Origin: Verrucomicrobiaceae bacterium
Lineage (GTDB): Bacteria; Verrucomicrobiota; Verrucomicrobiia; Verrucomicrobiales; Akkermansiaceae
NCBI GenBank assembly: GCA_027486655.1
Contig: JAIXOR010000001.1
Location: 165,407-229,406, forward strand
DNA length: 64,000 bases
Direction: 5' to 3'
Shown: positions 34,075 through 43,186 of the stretch, piece by piece
Numbering within the stretch: position 1 is the stretch's first letter
Layout: every line of letters starts with the position of its first letter
Notes under the pieces: model-generated
What the model saw: the letters and a program-made list of their open reading frames with translations, nothing else
What the model was told of the DNA's origin: nothing
Databases searched by the model: none
Made by a program: the position numbers and the translations under genes

Positions 34075-35109
34075 GTGCAGATTTCCAAGTCCATCCCCTC
34101 CATGCTGGCCGTGCTGGCCGTAGCCGGTCTGGCTCTGTCGTCCGCCACCACGAGCAAGGCAGCCCCCACCACGGTTTCCGGTTGGGAGGTTGCCAAGATC
34201 GATGGCCGCGACCACGTCTCTGTGGAAAGCATGAAGCGTTTCTACAATTTCACCAAGCTCACCCGCAATGGCAACTCGGTGGTGCTGGAGAATCCGAAGG
34301 TGGAAATGAAGCTCACCATCGGCGGTCATGAATGCTTCATGAACGGCGTGAAGTTCGTTTTCACCCATCCGGTCGCCACCATGGGCGAGCGGGCCTTTGT
34401 CTCCCGCATGGATCTTGCCAAGCTGATCGATCCGGTGCTGCGGCCGAACTTCATCAAGAATGCCGGCGACTTCCGCACGGTGATCCTCGATCCCGGCCAC
34501 GGTGGCAAGGACCCGGGCGCGACCAACTCGATCGGACAGGAGGCTTCCTACAACCTCTCCGTGGCGAACAAGACCAAGGCGCTGCTTGCCCAAAAAGGCT
34601 TCAAGGTGGTGATGACCCGCGACAGCAACACCTACCTCTCGCTCCAGGAGCGCGTGGACTTCGCCAACGCCATTCGCGAGAACGCCGTCTTTGTCAGCAT
34701 CCACTTCAACTCCGGCGGACGCGCCGCGCGGGGCATTGAAACCTTCACCCTCTCTCCTCCCGGAGTCTCGCATTACGGCCGCGGCCTCATCGCTGCGGAC
34801 AACCAGGCCCGCACGGGAAATGAGCACGACTCGGCGAACATCGCGCTTGCCACCTCCGTGCACGGATCGCTGCTGCGCCGCCTCCAGACCCACACCTTCG
34901 ACCGTGGCATCAAGCGTGCGCGCTTCAGCGTGCTCTCCGGCGTCCGCCATCCCGCCATTCTGCTGGAGGGCGGTTTCATGACGCATCCCTACGAGGCGCG
35001 CCTCATCGCCAATGAGACCTATCAGAATGCCCTCGCCAACGGCATCGTGGATGCGGTGATCAAGTACCGCTTCGCCGTTTCCAACAAACCGCCGGTCAAG
35101 ACTCCCTGA
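34075..35109 (+). CDS. N-acetylmuramoyl-L-alanine amidase (Amidase_3)
   Basis: A 344-residue exported peptidoglycan amidase. An N-terminal signal peptide (about residues 1-29, ending SKAA) precedes a region of about 100 residues with beta-rich character (WEVAKIDGRDHVSVESMKRFYNF, a stalk or AMIN-like domain). The catalytic domain begins at VILDPGHGGKDPGAT (zinc His) and continues with FVSIHFNSGG (second zinc His) and AILLEGGFMTHPYEA (catalytic Glu). It cleaves the stem peptide from glycan strands at division. Start GTG 34075 gives a basic n-region; a later ATG would lack it. Its last 14 bp overlap the 3' end of folP on the other strand. Confidence 0.9.
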   Translation: MQISKSIPSMLAVLAVAGLALSSATTSKAAPTTVSGWEVAKIDGRDHVSVESMKRFYNFTKLTRNGNSVVLENPKVEMKLTIGGHECFMNGVKFVFTHPVATMGERAFVSRMDLAKLIDPVLRPNFIKNAGDFRTVILDPGHGGKDPGATNSIGQEASYNLSVANKTKALLAQKGFKVVMTRDSNTYLSLQERVDFANAIRENAVFVSIHFNSGGRAARGIETFTLSPPGVSHYGRGLIAADNQARTGNEHDSANIALATSVHGSLLRRLQTHTFDRGIKRARFSVLSGVRHPAILLEGGFMTHPYEARLIANETYQNALANGIVDAVIKYRFAVSNKPPVKTP

Positions 35110-35941
35110 GGCCCAGCACGGCCTCGGTCATCCGCAGGGCCTGGACGTTCGGTCCGGCATCGTGCACGCGGTGAAGCATCACCCCTCGGTCCCGCGCCCA
35201 TGCCGTGATCGCCACCGTCGGCCAGTCCCGCAGGGAAAGATCGGTTTCTCCGAGGACCGCGCCGATCACCGACTTGCGGGACACTCCTAACAGAACGGGT
35301 CTTCCTCCCGGGGCCGGCTCGCCCAGCGCCTGGAGCAGGGCCAGGTTGTGTTCCGGTTTTTTGCCGAAGCCGATGCCCGGATCGAAACATAGCACCTCGC
35401 GCCGGATCCCCGCCGCTTCCAGGGTGGCGAGGCGTTCCTCGAAAAACGCGCGGACCTCCGCCACCACATCATCGTAGTGCGGGGCATGCTGCATGGTCCG
35501 TGGTTCCCCGCGCATGTGCATCACCACCACGGCGCAACCGGCATCCACGCAGAGCGGGAGCATTTCCGGATCCCCGTGCAGGCCGCTCACGTCGTTGACC
35601 ACATCCGCTCCCGCGCCGAGGGCGGCGGCGGCGACGGCGGCCTTCGAGGTATCAATCGAAATCCAGCCATCCCAGGCCCGGCGCAGTGCGGCCACCACCG
35701 GGGCCGTGCGCTGGATTTCCTCGTCGGCCGGGACCGGCAGGGAACCCGGGCGGGTGGATTCGCCGCCGATGTCGATGATTTCAGCCCCCTGCTCGACCAA
35801 GTGCAGCGCGTGCTCCAGTGCGGCTTCGATCCCCCGGTGCAGGCCGCCGTCCGAGAAGGAATCCGGCGTGGTGTTGAGAATGCCCATCACCCGGCCACGG
35901 CGGGAGAGATCGAGGGTTCGGTGTTTGGATTTCCAGATCAT
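35096..35941 (-). CDS. folP: Dihydropteroate synthase
   Basis: A 281-residue folate enzyme joining pABA to dihydropterin pyrophosphate; the sulfonamide target. Signature blocks: MGILNTTPDSFSDGG (with the pterin-binding Asn), IIDIGGESTRPGS, WISIDTSKAAVAAAAL, DVSGLHGDPEM, CFDPGIGFGKKPEHN, VLLGVSRKSVIG and the C-terminal HRVHD-type MLHRVHDAG. Start ATG 35941 matches the usual N-terminus; a much longer upstream frame is a shadow of the plus-strand gene. Its TTA codon in LLGVS lies in the CTAACAG heptamer. Confidence 0.95.
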   Translation of the reverse strand: MIWKSKHRTLDLSRRGRVMGILNTTPDSFSDGGLHRGIEAALEHALHLVEQGAEIIDIGGESTRPGSLPVPADEEIQRTAPVVAALRRAWDGWISIDTSKAAVAAAALGAGADVVNDVSGLHGDPEMLPLCVDAGCAVVVMHMRGEPRTMQHAPHYDDVVAEVRAFFEERLATLEAAGIRREVLCFDPGIGFGKKPEHNLALLQALGEPAPGGRPVLLGVSRKSVIGAVLGETDLSLRDWPTVAITAWARDRGVMLHRVHDAGPNVQALRMTEAVLGLRES

Positions 35942-35992
35942 CGGGGAACTGGCGGCTTGCAGCACCTGCCGCGCGCTTCTAGTCTGCGGCCC

Positions 35993-36586
35993 ATGAACAC
36001 GCTGGCAATCCGTAAAACGCTCGTCGCCGCCGCGGGCCTGCTCACGGTCGTCTGTTGCTCCGCGAAGGAGCCCTCCAAGGAGTTCATGGAGGTGGACGGG
36101 CCGAACGTGCGCATCATGCGCCATGAAGATGGATCGTCCACGCGCTTCACCCGTACGCCGGACAACCGCACTCTCACCAAGCGCAAGTTTTCCGCCAACG
36201 GCGTGCTCACCATGCTCACCATTTACCGCATGGATGCGAACGGCAATCCGGTGAGCTGCAAGATCCACGATGGAAACAACGACCTGCTCTACAAAGTCAG
36301 CTACGGCTACCGGAAGACCGACGGTCAGTTGGTCGAGGAGCGCATGTTCGACGCGCGCGTCAAACGCATGGATCCGAACAGCGGAGTGGAAATGCCGATC
36401 CAGCGCATCTGCTATGTCTATGATGCCCAGGGCAACCGCAGCGCCCCGATCGTGATCAACCTGCTGCCCGGCAAAATGTTCGAGGAAGTCTTCGGCGAGA
36501 AATCCACGGCTCCCGGTGCGGATCCGTTCAACACCTCGCCCAAGTCCCAGCCCGTCAATCCCAGCGCGAAACCCGTGGGCCGCTGA
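35993..36586 (+). CDS. Secreted protein of unknown function
   Basis: A 197-residue exported protein with a signal peptide (MNTLAIRKTLVAAAGLLTVVCCSA; the CC could make it a lipoprotein). The mature part is polar with repeated charged beta-like segments (NVRIMRHEDGSSTRFTRTPDNRTLTKRKFSANGVLTMLTIYRMD) and YVYDAQGNRSAP, reminiscent of RHS/YD-type or 'DUF' repeats, and ends in a Pro/Ser-rich tail. Divergent from folP with a 51-bp gap and 33 bp from the next gene. Role unknown. Confidence 0.7.
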   Translation: MNTLAIRKTLVAAAGLLTVVCCSAKEPSKEFMEVDGPNVRIMRHEDGSSTRFTRTPDNRTLTKRKFSANGVLTMLTIYRMDANGNPVSCKIHDGNNDLLYKVSYGYRKTDGQLVEERMFDARVKRMDPNSGVEMPIQRICYVYDAQGNRSAPIVINLLPGKMFEEVFGEKSTAPGADPFNTSPKSQPVNPSAKPVGR

Positions 36587-36619
36587 GCCGGTCGCCGTTT
36601 CCACCCGTCCGAGCCACCC

Positions 36620-37921
36620 GTGCCATCGCCGGAAAAGCTGTTACCCTGGATCGTCGGCGGAGCCGTCGGCCTCGGCGGCATCCTGCAAGGACTGCATTGG
36701 CGGTCCGGAGCCGGAGCGGCCTCGGCGGCGGACTTGGAGAATCAGCTCCGGATCGCCCGCGAGGAGAACCAGATGCTCAAACGGGAGAACGAATCGCTCC
36801 GCTCGCTCTCGCAGGGCGGGGGGGAAGTCGCGGTGCCCCGGCCTCTGATCGATCGTGCGGAGAAGGAATTCGGCCTGCGTTTCATTTCGAATCCCGTCGT
36901 CCACCGCATCGCCAGTGAGGAACTCCGCGACCGGGTGGCGGCGGCCATTGAAAGCCGCTTCGGCCCCTCCGGCATCGATGACCGGTGCGAGGCCTACCGC
37001 CTGATCGGCTGGATCGGCCAGGAAGACGACCTGCTCGCCCAGCTCACCGTCGTCCGCTCCGTCGGTGCCCGCGGGTGGTTCGACGACGTGACCGGCGAGG
37101 CCTGGGTGACGGATCGTTTCAACATCGAGGCGATCCCCGATCAGGCCTCCATGGTGCGGCTGCTTGCGAGGATCCTGCTTCACCAGCATTTTCCGCCTCC
37201 GCCGTCCTATCCCGGAGACGATGCCGCACGGGCGAGGGACGCCCTGCATCAAGGGGCCGCCGCGGGTTCCGAGGCCCGGTTCTATGCCGCGAATGCCCGT
37301 GGCATCGGCTTCGTGCCCATGAAGGAGAATGCCGAGGTGGAACAACTGCTCGCCAGCCTTCCCGAGTTCATCCAGAGCCTCACCACCTTCCCGGTCATCG
37401 AGGGAAAGGGCCTGGCGGACACACTCCATGTGCAGGGCGAGGACAAGTTTCTAACAGCCTTGCGGAATCCGCCGCAGACCACGCGTGCCATCCTGCTGCC
37501 CGGAGAGCCGGCCACCCCGGGCGAGCCGCTTGCGCTGCCGGCTTTTCCCGAGGAGCCCTATCTCACCGAGTCCGCCGGCCAGCTCGGCCTGAGGCTCTGG
37601 TTGGAGGCCATGGGCGACGTCGGCGCGGCGCTCGAAGTGTCATCCTGCTGGAAAAGCGACCGCTATGCCCTGATCCCGGATGGCGAGGCGTCCTCCGCCG
37701 TGCTTTGGGATCTCGAAATGGAGTCCCGGGAGGCCGCCGATTCGCTGGAGAAAGCCGCCCTCCAGCGCGCCGCCGCCATGGCGGGAGCCGCCTCCGCCCC
37801 GGCTGCCGGGCAATCCCTCAAAACCGCCGCCGGGCGCTTCCTGCGAGTCACTCGGCCCTCGCCCGTGCGGGTCCGTTTCATGAATGCCGCCACCACGGGG
37901 TTGTTAGAGAAGTTCGATTGA
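36620..37921 (+). CDS. Membrane-anchored coiled-coil protein of unknown function
   Basis: A 433-residue protein. A Gly-rich N-terminal membrane segment (LLPWIVGGAVGLGGILQGL, about residues 7-25) is followed by a short coiled coil (LENQLRIAREENQMLKRENESLRSL, about residues 39-65, broken here for length) and a large soluble region with no motif I recognise. The C-terminus is Ala-rich and helical. Start GTG 36620. Its TTA codon (LLEKFD) lies in a TGTTAGA copy at the 3' end. It is followed after 7 bp by acylphosphatase. Confidence 0.65.
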   Translation: MPSPEKLLPWIVGGAVGLGGILQGLHWRSGAGAASAADLENQLRIAREENQMLKRENESLRSLSQGGGEVAVPRPLIDRAEKEFGLRFISNPVVHRIASEELRDRVAAAIESRFGPSGIDDRCEAYRLIGWIGQEDDLLAQLTVVRSVGARGWFDDVTGEAWVTDRFNIEAIPDQASMVRLLARILLHQHFPPPPSYPGDDAARARDALHQGAAAGSEARFYAANARGIGFVPMKENAEVEQLLASLPEFIQSLTTFPVIEGKGLADTLHVQGEDKFLTALRNPPQTTRAILLPGEPATPGEPLALPAFPEEPYLTESAGQLGLRLWLEAMGDVGAALEVSSCWKSDRYALIPDGEASSAVLWDLEMESREAADSLEKAALQRAAAMAGAASAPAAGQSLKTAAGRFLRVTRPSPVRVRFMNAATTGLLEKFD

Positions 37922-37928
37922 TTCATCC

Positions 37929-38204
37929 ATGATCGCCACCAACGTCATTTTCGAGGGCCGCGTCCAGGGCGTCGGTTTCCGCTACACCGTCAAGGAACTC
38001 GCGCGCGGCTTTGAAGTCCGCGGCTGGGTGAGGAATCTCGCGGACGGCTCGGTGGAGCTTCTTGCGGTGGGCGAGCCCGCCGAAGTGCGCGATTTCATCC
38101 ATGAGATCGCGGTGGAGTCCGCCGTGGCGCGCAATATCCAGTCCCGGCACTCCAGGGAGGTGCCCGTGCCGGAGGGGATCAGCGGCTTCCGGATCGAGAA
38201 GTGA
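37929..38204 (+). CDS. acyP: Acylphosphatase
   Basis: A 91-residue cytosolic enzyme hydrolysing acyl phosphates. The signature GRVQGVGFRYTVKELA carries the catalytic Arg, and GWVRNLADGSVELLAVGEP holds the catalytic Asn; length is standard. ATG 37929, 7 bp after the preceding gene. Confidence 0.95.
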   Translation: MIATNVIFEGRVQGVGFRYTVKELARGFEVRGWVRNLADGSVELLAVGEPAEVRDFIHEIAVESAVARNIQSRHSREVPVPEGISGFRIEK

Positions 38205-38221
38205 CCGCGGCTGAAATCCGC

Positions 38222-38250
38222 TTGCCCTCCGCCGCGGCAGCCTCCAGATT
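38222..38250 (+). promoter_or_regulatory. Possible promoter of tRNA-Leu
   Basis: TTGCCC (38222-38227), 17-bp spacer, then CAGATT (38245-38250), 12 bp before the mature tRNA 5' end. The -35 has 4 and the -10 3 of 6 consensus bases, so this is a position-supported guess. Confidence 0.3.
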
Positions 38251-38261
38251 CCTCCCACCAA

Positions 38262-38341
38262 GGCGGCTTGGCGGAATTGGTAGACGCGCTCGACTCAAAA
38301 TCGAGTTCTAACGAGTGTGGGTTCGAGTCCCACAGCCGCTA
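38262..38341 (+). tRNA. tRNA-Leu (anticodon CAA)
   Basis: An 80-nt class II tRNA. The acceptor stem is GGCGGCT paired with AGCCGCT (one G-U pair), the D arm is GCG...CGC, and the anticodon arm is CTCGA-CTCAAAA-TCGAG, giving anticodon CAA (reads UUG). A long variable arm (TTCTAACGAGT) and T arm GTGGG-TTCGAGT-CCCAC follow, with discriminator A. CCA is not encoded. The long variable arm confirms leucine identity. Confidence 0.95.
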
Positions 38342-38380
38342 CTTTCACATCTCCGCGGGGCGTCCGGTTTGCATCGAATC

Positions 38381-39199
38381 ATGGCACATCCCCGCACCAT
38401 TGGAATCATCGCAGGCAGCGGAGTCTATCCGGAGACTTTCATCGCCTCCGCCCGGGTGAAATCGCCCGGCGTGAAGCTCGTGGTGGCCGCGTTTCAAAAC
38501 GAGACCAAGCCGGAACTGACCGCGCTTGCGGACGCCTCCGAATGGTTCCGCGTCGCCCAGCTCGGCAAGATGATCAAATTCTTCAAGCGCGAGGGCGTGA
38601 CCGAGGCGGTGATGATGGGGCAGATCTCCCCGAAGAATCTTTTCGACCTCCGGCCGGACCTCCGCGTGCTGATGATCCTGGCCCGGGTGAAGGAGCGAAA
38701 TGCCGAGACGCTCTTCGGCGCCATCGCCGACGAACTGGCCAAGGACGGCATCACTGTGCTCAACGCCACCACGTTTCTCGAGGATCACCTGCCGGGAGCG
38801 GGATACGTGTGCGGCCCGGCTTTCAAGAAGCGCCAGCTTGCGGATGCGGAGTTCGGCTTCCGCATCGCCAAGCAGACCAGCGCGCTGGACATCGGGCAAA
38901 GCGTCTGTGTCCGTCACGGCACGGTGCTCGCCGTCGAGGCCTTCGAGGGCACCAACCAGTGCATCCGCCGTGGCGGCGAACTCGGCCGGGGCAAGGACGT
39001 GATGCTCGTCAAGGTTTCCAAGCCGAATCAGGACTTCCGCTTCGACGTTCCGGTCATCGGTCCGCAAACCATCGAGAACTGCGCCAGCTCCGGCGTGTCC
39101 GGCATCGCCATCGAGGCGCGGAAAACGCTGCTGCTGGAAAAGGACGTCGTCGCCTCGCTGTGCGACCGGCACGGCATCGGGATCCACGCGGTCGAGTGA
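38381..39199 (+). CDS. lpxI: UDP-2,3-diacylglucosamine pyrophosphatase LpxI
   Basis: A 272-residue LpxI-family enzyme (formerly DUF1009), which makes lipid X from UDP-2,3-diacylglucosamine in lipid A synthesis, in place of LpxH. Typical segments: TIGIIAGSGVYPETFI, LGKMIKFFKREGVTEAVMMGQI, DGITVLNATTFLEDHL, VCVRHGTVLAVEAFEGTNQCIRRGG and DVPVIGPQTIENCASSG. It is the clearest sign in the window of an LPS-bearing outer membrane. Start ATG 38381, downstream of the tRNA gene. Confidence 0.93.
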   Translation: MAHPRTIGIIAGSGVYPETFIASARVKSPGVKLVVAAFQNETKPELTALADASEWFRVAQLGKMIKFFKREGVTEAVMMGQISPKNLFDLRPDLRVLMILARVKERNAETLFGAIADELAKDGITVLNATTFLEDHLPGAGYVCGPAFKKRQLADAEFGFRIAKQTSALDIGQSVCVRHGTVLAVEAFEGTNQCIRRGGELGRGKDVMLVKVSKPNQDFRFDVPVIGPQTIENCASSGVSGIAIEARKTLLLEKDVVASLCDRHGIGIHAVE

Positions 39200-39254
39200 C
39201 CGGGAACGCCGCCGATACTCCAAACCGGGGATTGGAAAGCCTCGTGCATGCTTC

Positions 39255-41603
39255 ATGATCCACGGCGTGAAACGCCTCTTCTTCCTGCCCGCCCTGGTTC
39301 TGAACCTTCTCCACGCGGACGCGGGGACCGTCATCTCCCTCGACCCCGGTTGGCGCTTCTTCCAAGGCGAGGCGAAAGGCGCGGAGGCCGCGGGCTTCGA
39401 TGCCTCATCGTGGCGCAAGCTCGATGTGCCCCATGATTGGAGCATCGAGGGCCCCTTCGACAAGAACGCCGCCACCGGCGGGGCGGGCGGCTGGCTGCCC
39501 TCCGGCGTTGCCTGGTACCGCAAGGAAATCCAGATCCCCGCCGATGCGGAGGGACGACGCGTATGGGTCGAATTCGACGGCGTCATGGCCAGCAGCGATG
39601 TCTGGATGAACGGCACGCACCTCGGCCACCGGCCGAATGGATACGTCAGCTTCCGCTACGATGTGACCGCTGCCATCAAGCCGGGTGCGGCGAACCTGCT
39701 TGTCGTCAAGGCGGACACTTCCGCGCAGCCGGCATCGCGCTGGTATACCGGAGCAGGCATCTACCGGCACGTCCGCATGGTCATCGCGGATCCGGTGCAC
39801 ATCGCCCCCTGGGGAGTGTTTGTCACCACCCCGGAGGTTTCCGCGGAGAGTGCCTTGGTGAAGGTCTCCACGCGGATCTCTAACAGCACCCCGCGTGCGG
39901 AGAAACTCAGCGTGCGCTCCGAGATTCTCGATGCGAAAGGAGGCCGTGTTTCCACGACGGACACGGTGGTCGAGGCCGCCGCAGGAGCTTCGGTCGATGC
40001 GCTTCACGAGATCCGCGTTGCGAAACCGGCCCTCTGGAGCGTGGACTCGCCAGCCATGCACACCCTCGTCAGCACGGTGAGCGCCGGTGGCCGCGTGCTT
40101 GATGAGACCCGCACGTCCTTCGGCATCCGCAGCGCCGAGTTCCGCTCGGAAACCGGTTTCCACCTCAATGGGAAAAACCTCAAATTGAAGGGCGTCTGTC
40201 TTCACCACGATGGCGGTGCCGTCGGCGCGGCCGTGCCACTCGGCGTCTGGGAACGCCGGCTCTCCCTGCTCCGCGAGCTTGGTGTGAACGCCATCCGCAC
40301 CGCTCACAACCCGCCCGCACCGGAGTTCCTCGATCTTTGCGACCGCATGGGCTTCCTCGTCATGGATGAGTTCTTCGACTGCTGGACGAAGGGGAAAAAC
40401 AAGTTCGACTATCACCTGCATTTCAAAAAGTGGGCCCACACCGATCTGCGCGACGGGATCCTCCGCGATCGCAACCACCCCTGCGTGATCCTCTACAGCG
40501 TGGGCAACGAGATCCACGACACGCCCAAGCCCGATATCGCCAAGCCGATCCTGCGCGGCCTCGTCGATGTCTGTCATGAGACCGATCCCAGCCGCCCGGT
40601 CACCCAGGCCCTGTTTCGTCCGAATGTTTCCGGCGACTATCAGAATGGACTGGCCGACATGCTCGATGTGATCGGCACCAACTATCGTGACCAGGAGTTG
40701 TTGCAGGCATGGAAGGACAAACCCGGCCGCCGCATCGTGGGTACCGAGCAGGGCCATGAACGCTCGACGTGGGCCGCCTGCCGCGATCATCCGCAGCATT
40801 CCGGGCAATTCCTCTGGTGCGGCATCGACTATCTGGGTGAGTCCCGATCCTGGTCGCTCACGGTGTTTGATGGCGGCCTGCTGAACCGCGCCGGTTTCAT
40901 CCAGCCGCGGGGTGAGGAGCGGCGCAGCTGGTGGTCGGACAAGCCGATGGTCAAGGCCTTCCGCCGGATCGGCCGCACGGCGGAAACTCCTGCGGATCCG
41001 GGCTACGAGGCGGTGGAATGGAAACGCCTGCAAGTGCTCTATCCGGATTGGAACCCGCGCGAAAGCACGGCCCATGAGGAGAATGTCGAGGTTTACAGCA
41101 ATGCCGATGAAGTGGAGCTGGTTCTCAACGATCGTTCGCTCGGTGTGAAGCAGCTCCGCAAGGACGGGTCCGCTCTGAACTGGAAGGTTCCTTACGAGCC
41201 CGGCGCCCTGCGTGCGATTGCCCGCAAGGACGGGCGCGAGGTGGCAGTGGATACGCTGCGCACGGCGGGAAAACCCGCCGCGATCCAGCTGGTGGCGGAC
41301 CGCCGGAACCTGGGCACGGGCTGGGATGACGTCTCGCACGTCGAGGTGCGTGTGGTGGATGGGAACGGCGTGATCGTGCCGGACGCCACCCAGCTGGTGC
41401 GTTTCCAAATCGAAGGGCCGGGCCACGTCATCGCCGTGGATAGCGGATCGGTGGTCAGTGTGGAACCTTTCCAGGCGATGGAGCGCAAGGCCTGGCAGGG
41501 ACGTTGTCTCGCCATTCTCCGCGCCGCCGCCGCGGGAAAGTTCGTCCTGCGTGCCGAAGCGGACGGGCTGGCCCCGGCCACGATCGAGTTCACGGCGCGG
41601 TGA
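39255..41603 (+). CDS. Secreted glycoside hydrolase family 2 (beta-galactosidase-like)
   Basis: A 782-residue exported glycosidase. After a signal peptide (about residues 1-23) come the GH2 sugar-binding domain (WRKLDVPHDWSIEGPF; VWMNGTHLGHRPNGY), an immunoglobulin-like middle domain, and the TIM barrel with LKGVCLHHDGGAVG, IRTAHNPPAPEFLDLCDRMGFLVMDE, the acid/base Glu in SVGNEIHDT, and the probable nucleophile Glu in VGTEQGHERS. FLWCGIDYLGE follows. The C-terminal part contains the DUF4982-like region seen in many Bacteroidota/Verrucomicrobiota beta-galactosidases. Likely acts on galactosides of plant or algal polysaccharide outside the cytoplasm; substrate not proven. Confidence 0.9.
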   Translation: MIHGVKRLFFLPALVLNLLHADAGTVISLDPGWRFFQGEAKGAEAAGFDASSWRKLDVPHDWSIEGPFDKNAATGGAGGWLPSGVAWYRKEIQIPADAEGRRVWVEFDGVMASSDVWMNGTHLGHRPNGYVSFRYDVTAAIKPGAANLLVVKADTSAQPASRWYTGAGIYRHVRMVIADPVHIAPWGVFVTTPEVSAESALVKVSTRISNSTPRAEKLSVRSEILDAKGGRVSTTDTVVEAAAGASVDALHEIRVAKPALWSVDSPAMHTLVSTVSAGGRVLDETRTSFGIRSAEFRSETGFHLNGKNLKLKGVCLHHDGGAVGAAVPLGVWERRLSLLRELGVNAIRTAHNPPAPEFLDLCDRMGFLVMDEFFDCWTKGKNKFDYHLHFKKWAHTDLRDGILRDRNHPCVILYSVGNEIHDTPKPDIAKPILRGLVDVCHETDPSRPVTQALFRPNVSGDYQNGLADMLDVIGTNYRDQELLQAWKDKPGRRIVGTEQGHERSTWAACRDHPQHSGQFLWCGIDYLGESRSWSLTVFDGGLLNRAGFIQPRGEERRSWWSDKPMVKAFRRIGRTAETPADPGYEAVEWKRLQVLYPDWNPRESTAHEENVEVYSNADEVELVLNDRSLGVKQLRKDGSALNWKVPYEPGALRAIARKDGREVAVDTLRTAGKPAAIQLVADRRNLGTGWDDVSHVEVRVVDGNGVIVPDATQLVRFQIEGPGHVIAVDSGSVVSVEPFQAMERKAWQGRCLAILRAAAAGKFVLRAEADGLAPATIEFTAR

Positions 41604-41621
41604 TCGCGCCCGTTTGCCGGA

Positions 41622-43169
41622 TCAGGGTTTGCTGTCGTGGCGGGACAGCTTGTGAATGCCGCGCTGCATGAGCTGGGAGTCCACCTCGGTGGCCGCCGCC
41701 TCGTCGAGGTGTACGGTGAGGTTCTCGCTGGCGAACTCGATCGAATGGAGCGGCTCAGAGGATTTGTCGAAGGCATCGATCAGATCCTTCATGTTCTTCA
41801 CCGGGCGGCCGTTGATGTTTTTCACGACGAGGTTGCGCAGCCGCTCGTAGCCGACGGTGGCGGGGGTGGGGATCACACCGCTGAGGAAAAGAATGCGGTC
41901 CACCTTGTCCTCATAAAGCTCCGGGTTCTCGTAAGCATCCAGCAGTTCGAGCGGCGCGCGCGACTGCCAGTCCTCACCGAAGCTTTCGAGAAGCGGCCGC
42001 GACAGCTCCTGGAACACCAGACCGCCTTTGACGAGGTAGTTCGGCGCTTGGTCGAAGAGGTGGCTGGGCACAAGGCGCTTCGCCTCATCCTCGCGGGTGA
42101 GCGTGGCCTTGAGCTCCAGCGGCGCTCCATCGCGCTGGAGACTCAGGGTGATCGAGTCTCCGGTGGCCCTCATGCCGCGGATGAGATGGCCCCACGAGAG
42201 ACTGCCGTAGTCCGGATGCTGATAGTAACCGCGGCGGTCGATGGCTTGGCCGTCCACGGCCAGCAGCACATCGCCTTTTTTCACCCCGGCGGCCTCGGCG
42301 GCACCGCCCTTGCGGACGTTCTGGATGTAGATTCCGCCCTGGTCATCGGCGAGCTTGAGCCATTGCCGGAAGGAGCCGTCCTCCGTGCGTGCGATCGACA
42401 CTCCCAGGCTGGGAAACCCGCGGTAGTCGCCATCGGCCGCCTCGTTGAGGAAACGCGAGACCAGTTCGGTGGCGGCCACGTCGCAGATCTGGTCCTTCGA
42501 GTTGTAGCTGATGAGCACTCCGGCGAGCCTGCCTCCGCTGAGCACGGGCAGCGAGTAGCTGGAGGCGGCACTCTGCATGGAGGCCTTCACCATGTAGGTG
42601 AGGAAGTTCTGCCCGGGCAGGAAGCCCGATGCCAGATCCACGCTTTGCAGGGCCCCGGCCGTGCGCAGTGCCACGCCGTTTTCCTCCACTTGCAGGATCT
42701 CCAGCGGACCACCGATGCGCGGCGGAGTGGCAATGGCGAGTGGCTGCGTGCCCTTGAAGAATGCCTCGCCCTCCTTCTCATCCGCCGGGCCTAACAGAAC
42801 CAGGTTCGCCTCATAGTCCACGGCGATGACCCTGGCGCGGGTGAAGCGGGTGGCGTCCACGGACTCGAACTCAAGAAAGGTGGCGTCCGCCGCAAGTTCC
42901 GCGGTGGTGAGCACCCGCTGCGGGGCGACGATGGCGGCAAGCGCGCGGCGCTTGCGCGGCGGATTCTTTTCCCACGGCTGCCACGGGTTCCAGTTCTGCT
43001 GGGTGGAGTTGATCCGCACCACCGAGGCCTTGAGATCCGTCACCGCAGCCTCGGCCGCGGGCGGTGGATCCTTGGGCGCGGCCGCCGGTGCGGCGGCTTG
43101 TTCGGATGAATCCTGCGGTCTGCAAGAAATCACGATGCAGGAAACGACGGCGAGAACGGGAAGGCGCAT
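41622..43169 (-). CDS. HtrA-like protein with two PDZ domains and a degenerate protease domain
   Basis: A 515-residue lipoprotein (signal MRLPVLAVVSCIVISC). The first 230 residues align with the trypsin fold of DegP, but the catalytic His region (VLTAAHV in DegP) reads VLTTAELA, the Asp region (NDLALL) reads EANLVLLG, and the GNSGGPL serine region reads VLSGGRLAG. The His and Asp are missing, so it is probably inactive. Two PDZ domains follow (GGIYIQNVRKGGAAEAAGVKKGDVLLAVDG, about residues 280-330, split here; and VVKNINGRPVKNMKDLIDAF near 445-470). It likely works as a periplasmic scaffold or chaperone. 17 bp downstream of dapB. Confidence 0.75.
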   Translation of the reverse strand: MRLPVLAVVSCIVISCRPQDSSEQAAAPAAAPKDPPPAAEAAVTDLKASVVRINSTQQNWNPWQPWEKNPPRKRRALAAIVAPQRVLTTAELAADATFLEFESVDATRFTRARVIAVDYEANLVLLGPADEKEGEAFFKGTQPLAIATPPRIGGPLEILQVEENGVALRTAGALQSVDLASGFLPGQNFLTYMVKASMQSAASSYSLPVLSGGRLAGVLISYNSKDQICDVAATELVSRFLNEAADGDYRGFPSLGVSIARTEDGSFRQWLKLADDQGGIYIQNVRKGGAAEAAGVKKGDVLLAVDGQAIDRRGYYQHPDYGSLSWGHLIRGMRATGDSITLSLQRDGAPLELKATLTREDEAKRLVPSHLFDQAPNYLVKGGLVFQELSRPLLESFGEDWQSRAPLELLDAYENPELYEDKVDRILFLSGVIPTPATVGYERLRNLVVKNINGRPVKNMKDLIDAFDKSSEPLHSIEFASENLTVHLDEAAATEVDSQLMQRGIHKLSRHDSKP

Positions 43170-43186
43170 GACGGCAGGGAGTAGGA

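Noticed and set aside
35477..36586. Long plus-strand frame (369 codons) spanning folP and the secreted protein
   Set aside because: Only the part from ATG 35993 has a signal peptide and a protein-like sequence; the upstream part is antisense to folP.
38262..38341. tRNA read with another anticodon
   Set aside because: The loop CTCAAAA between 5-bp stems gives CAA clearly, with a long variable arm as in Leu.
39405..41426. 673-codon frame antisense to the GH2 gene
   Set aside because: The plus-strand frame has all GH2 motifs; the antisense one is a high-GC shadow.
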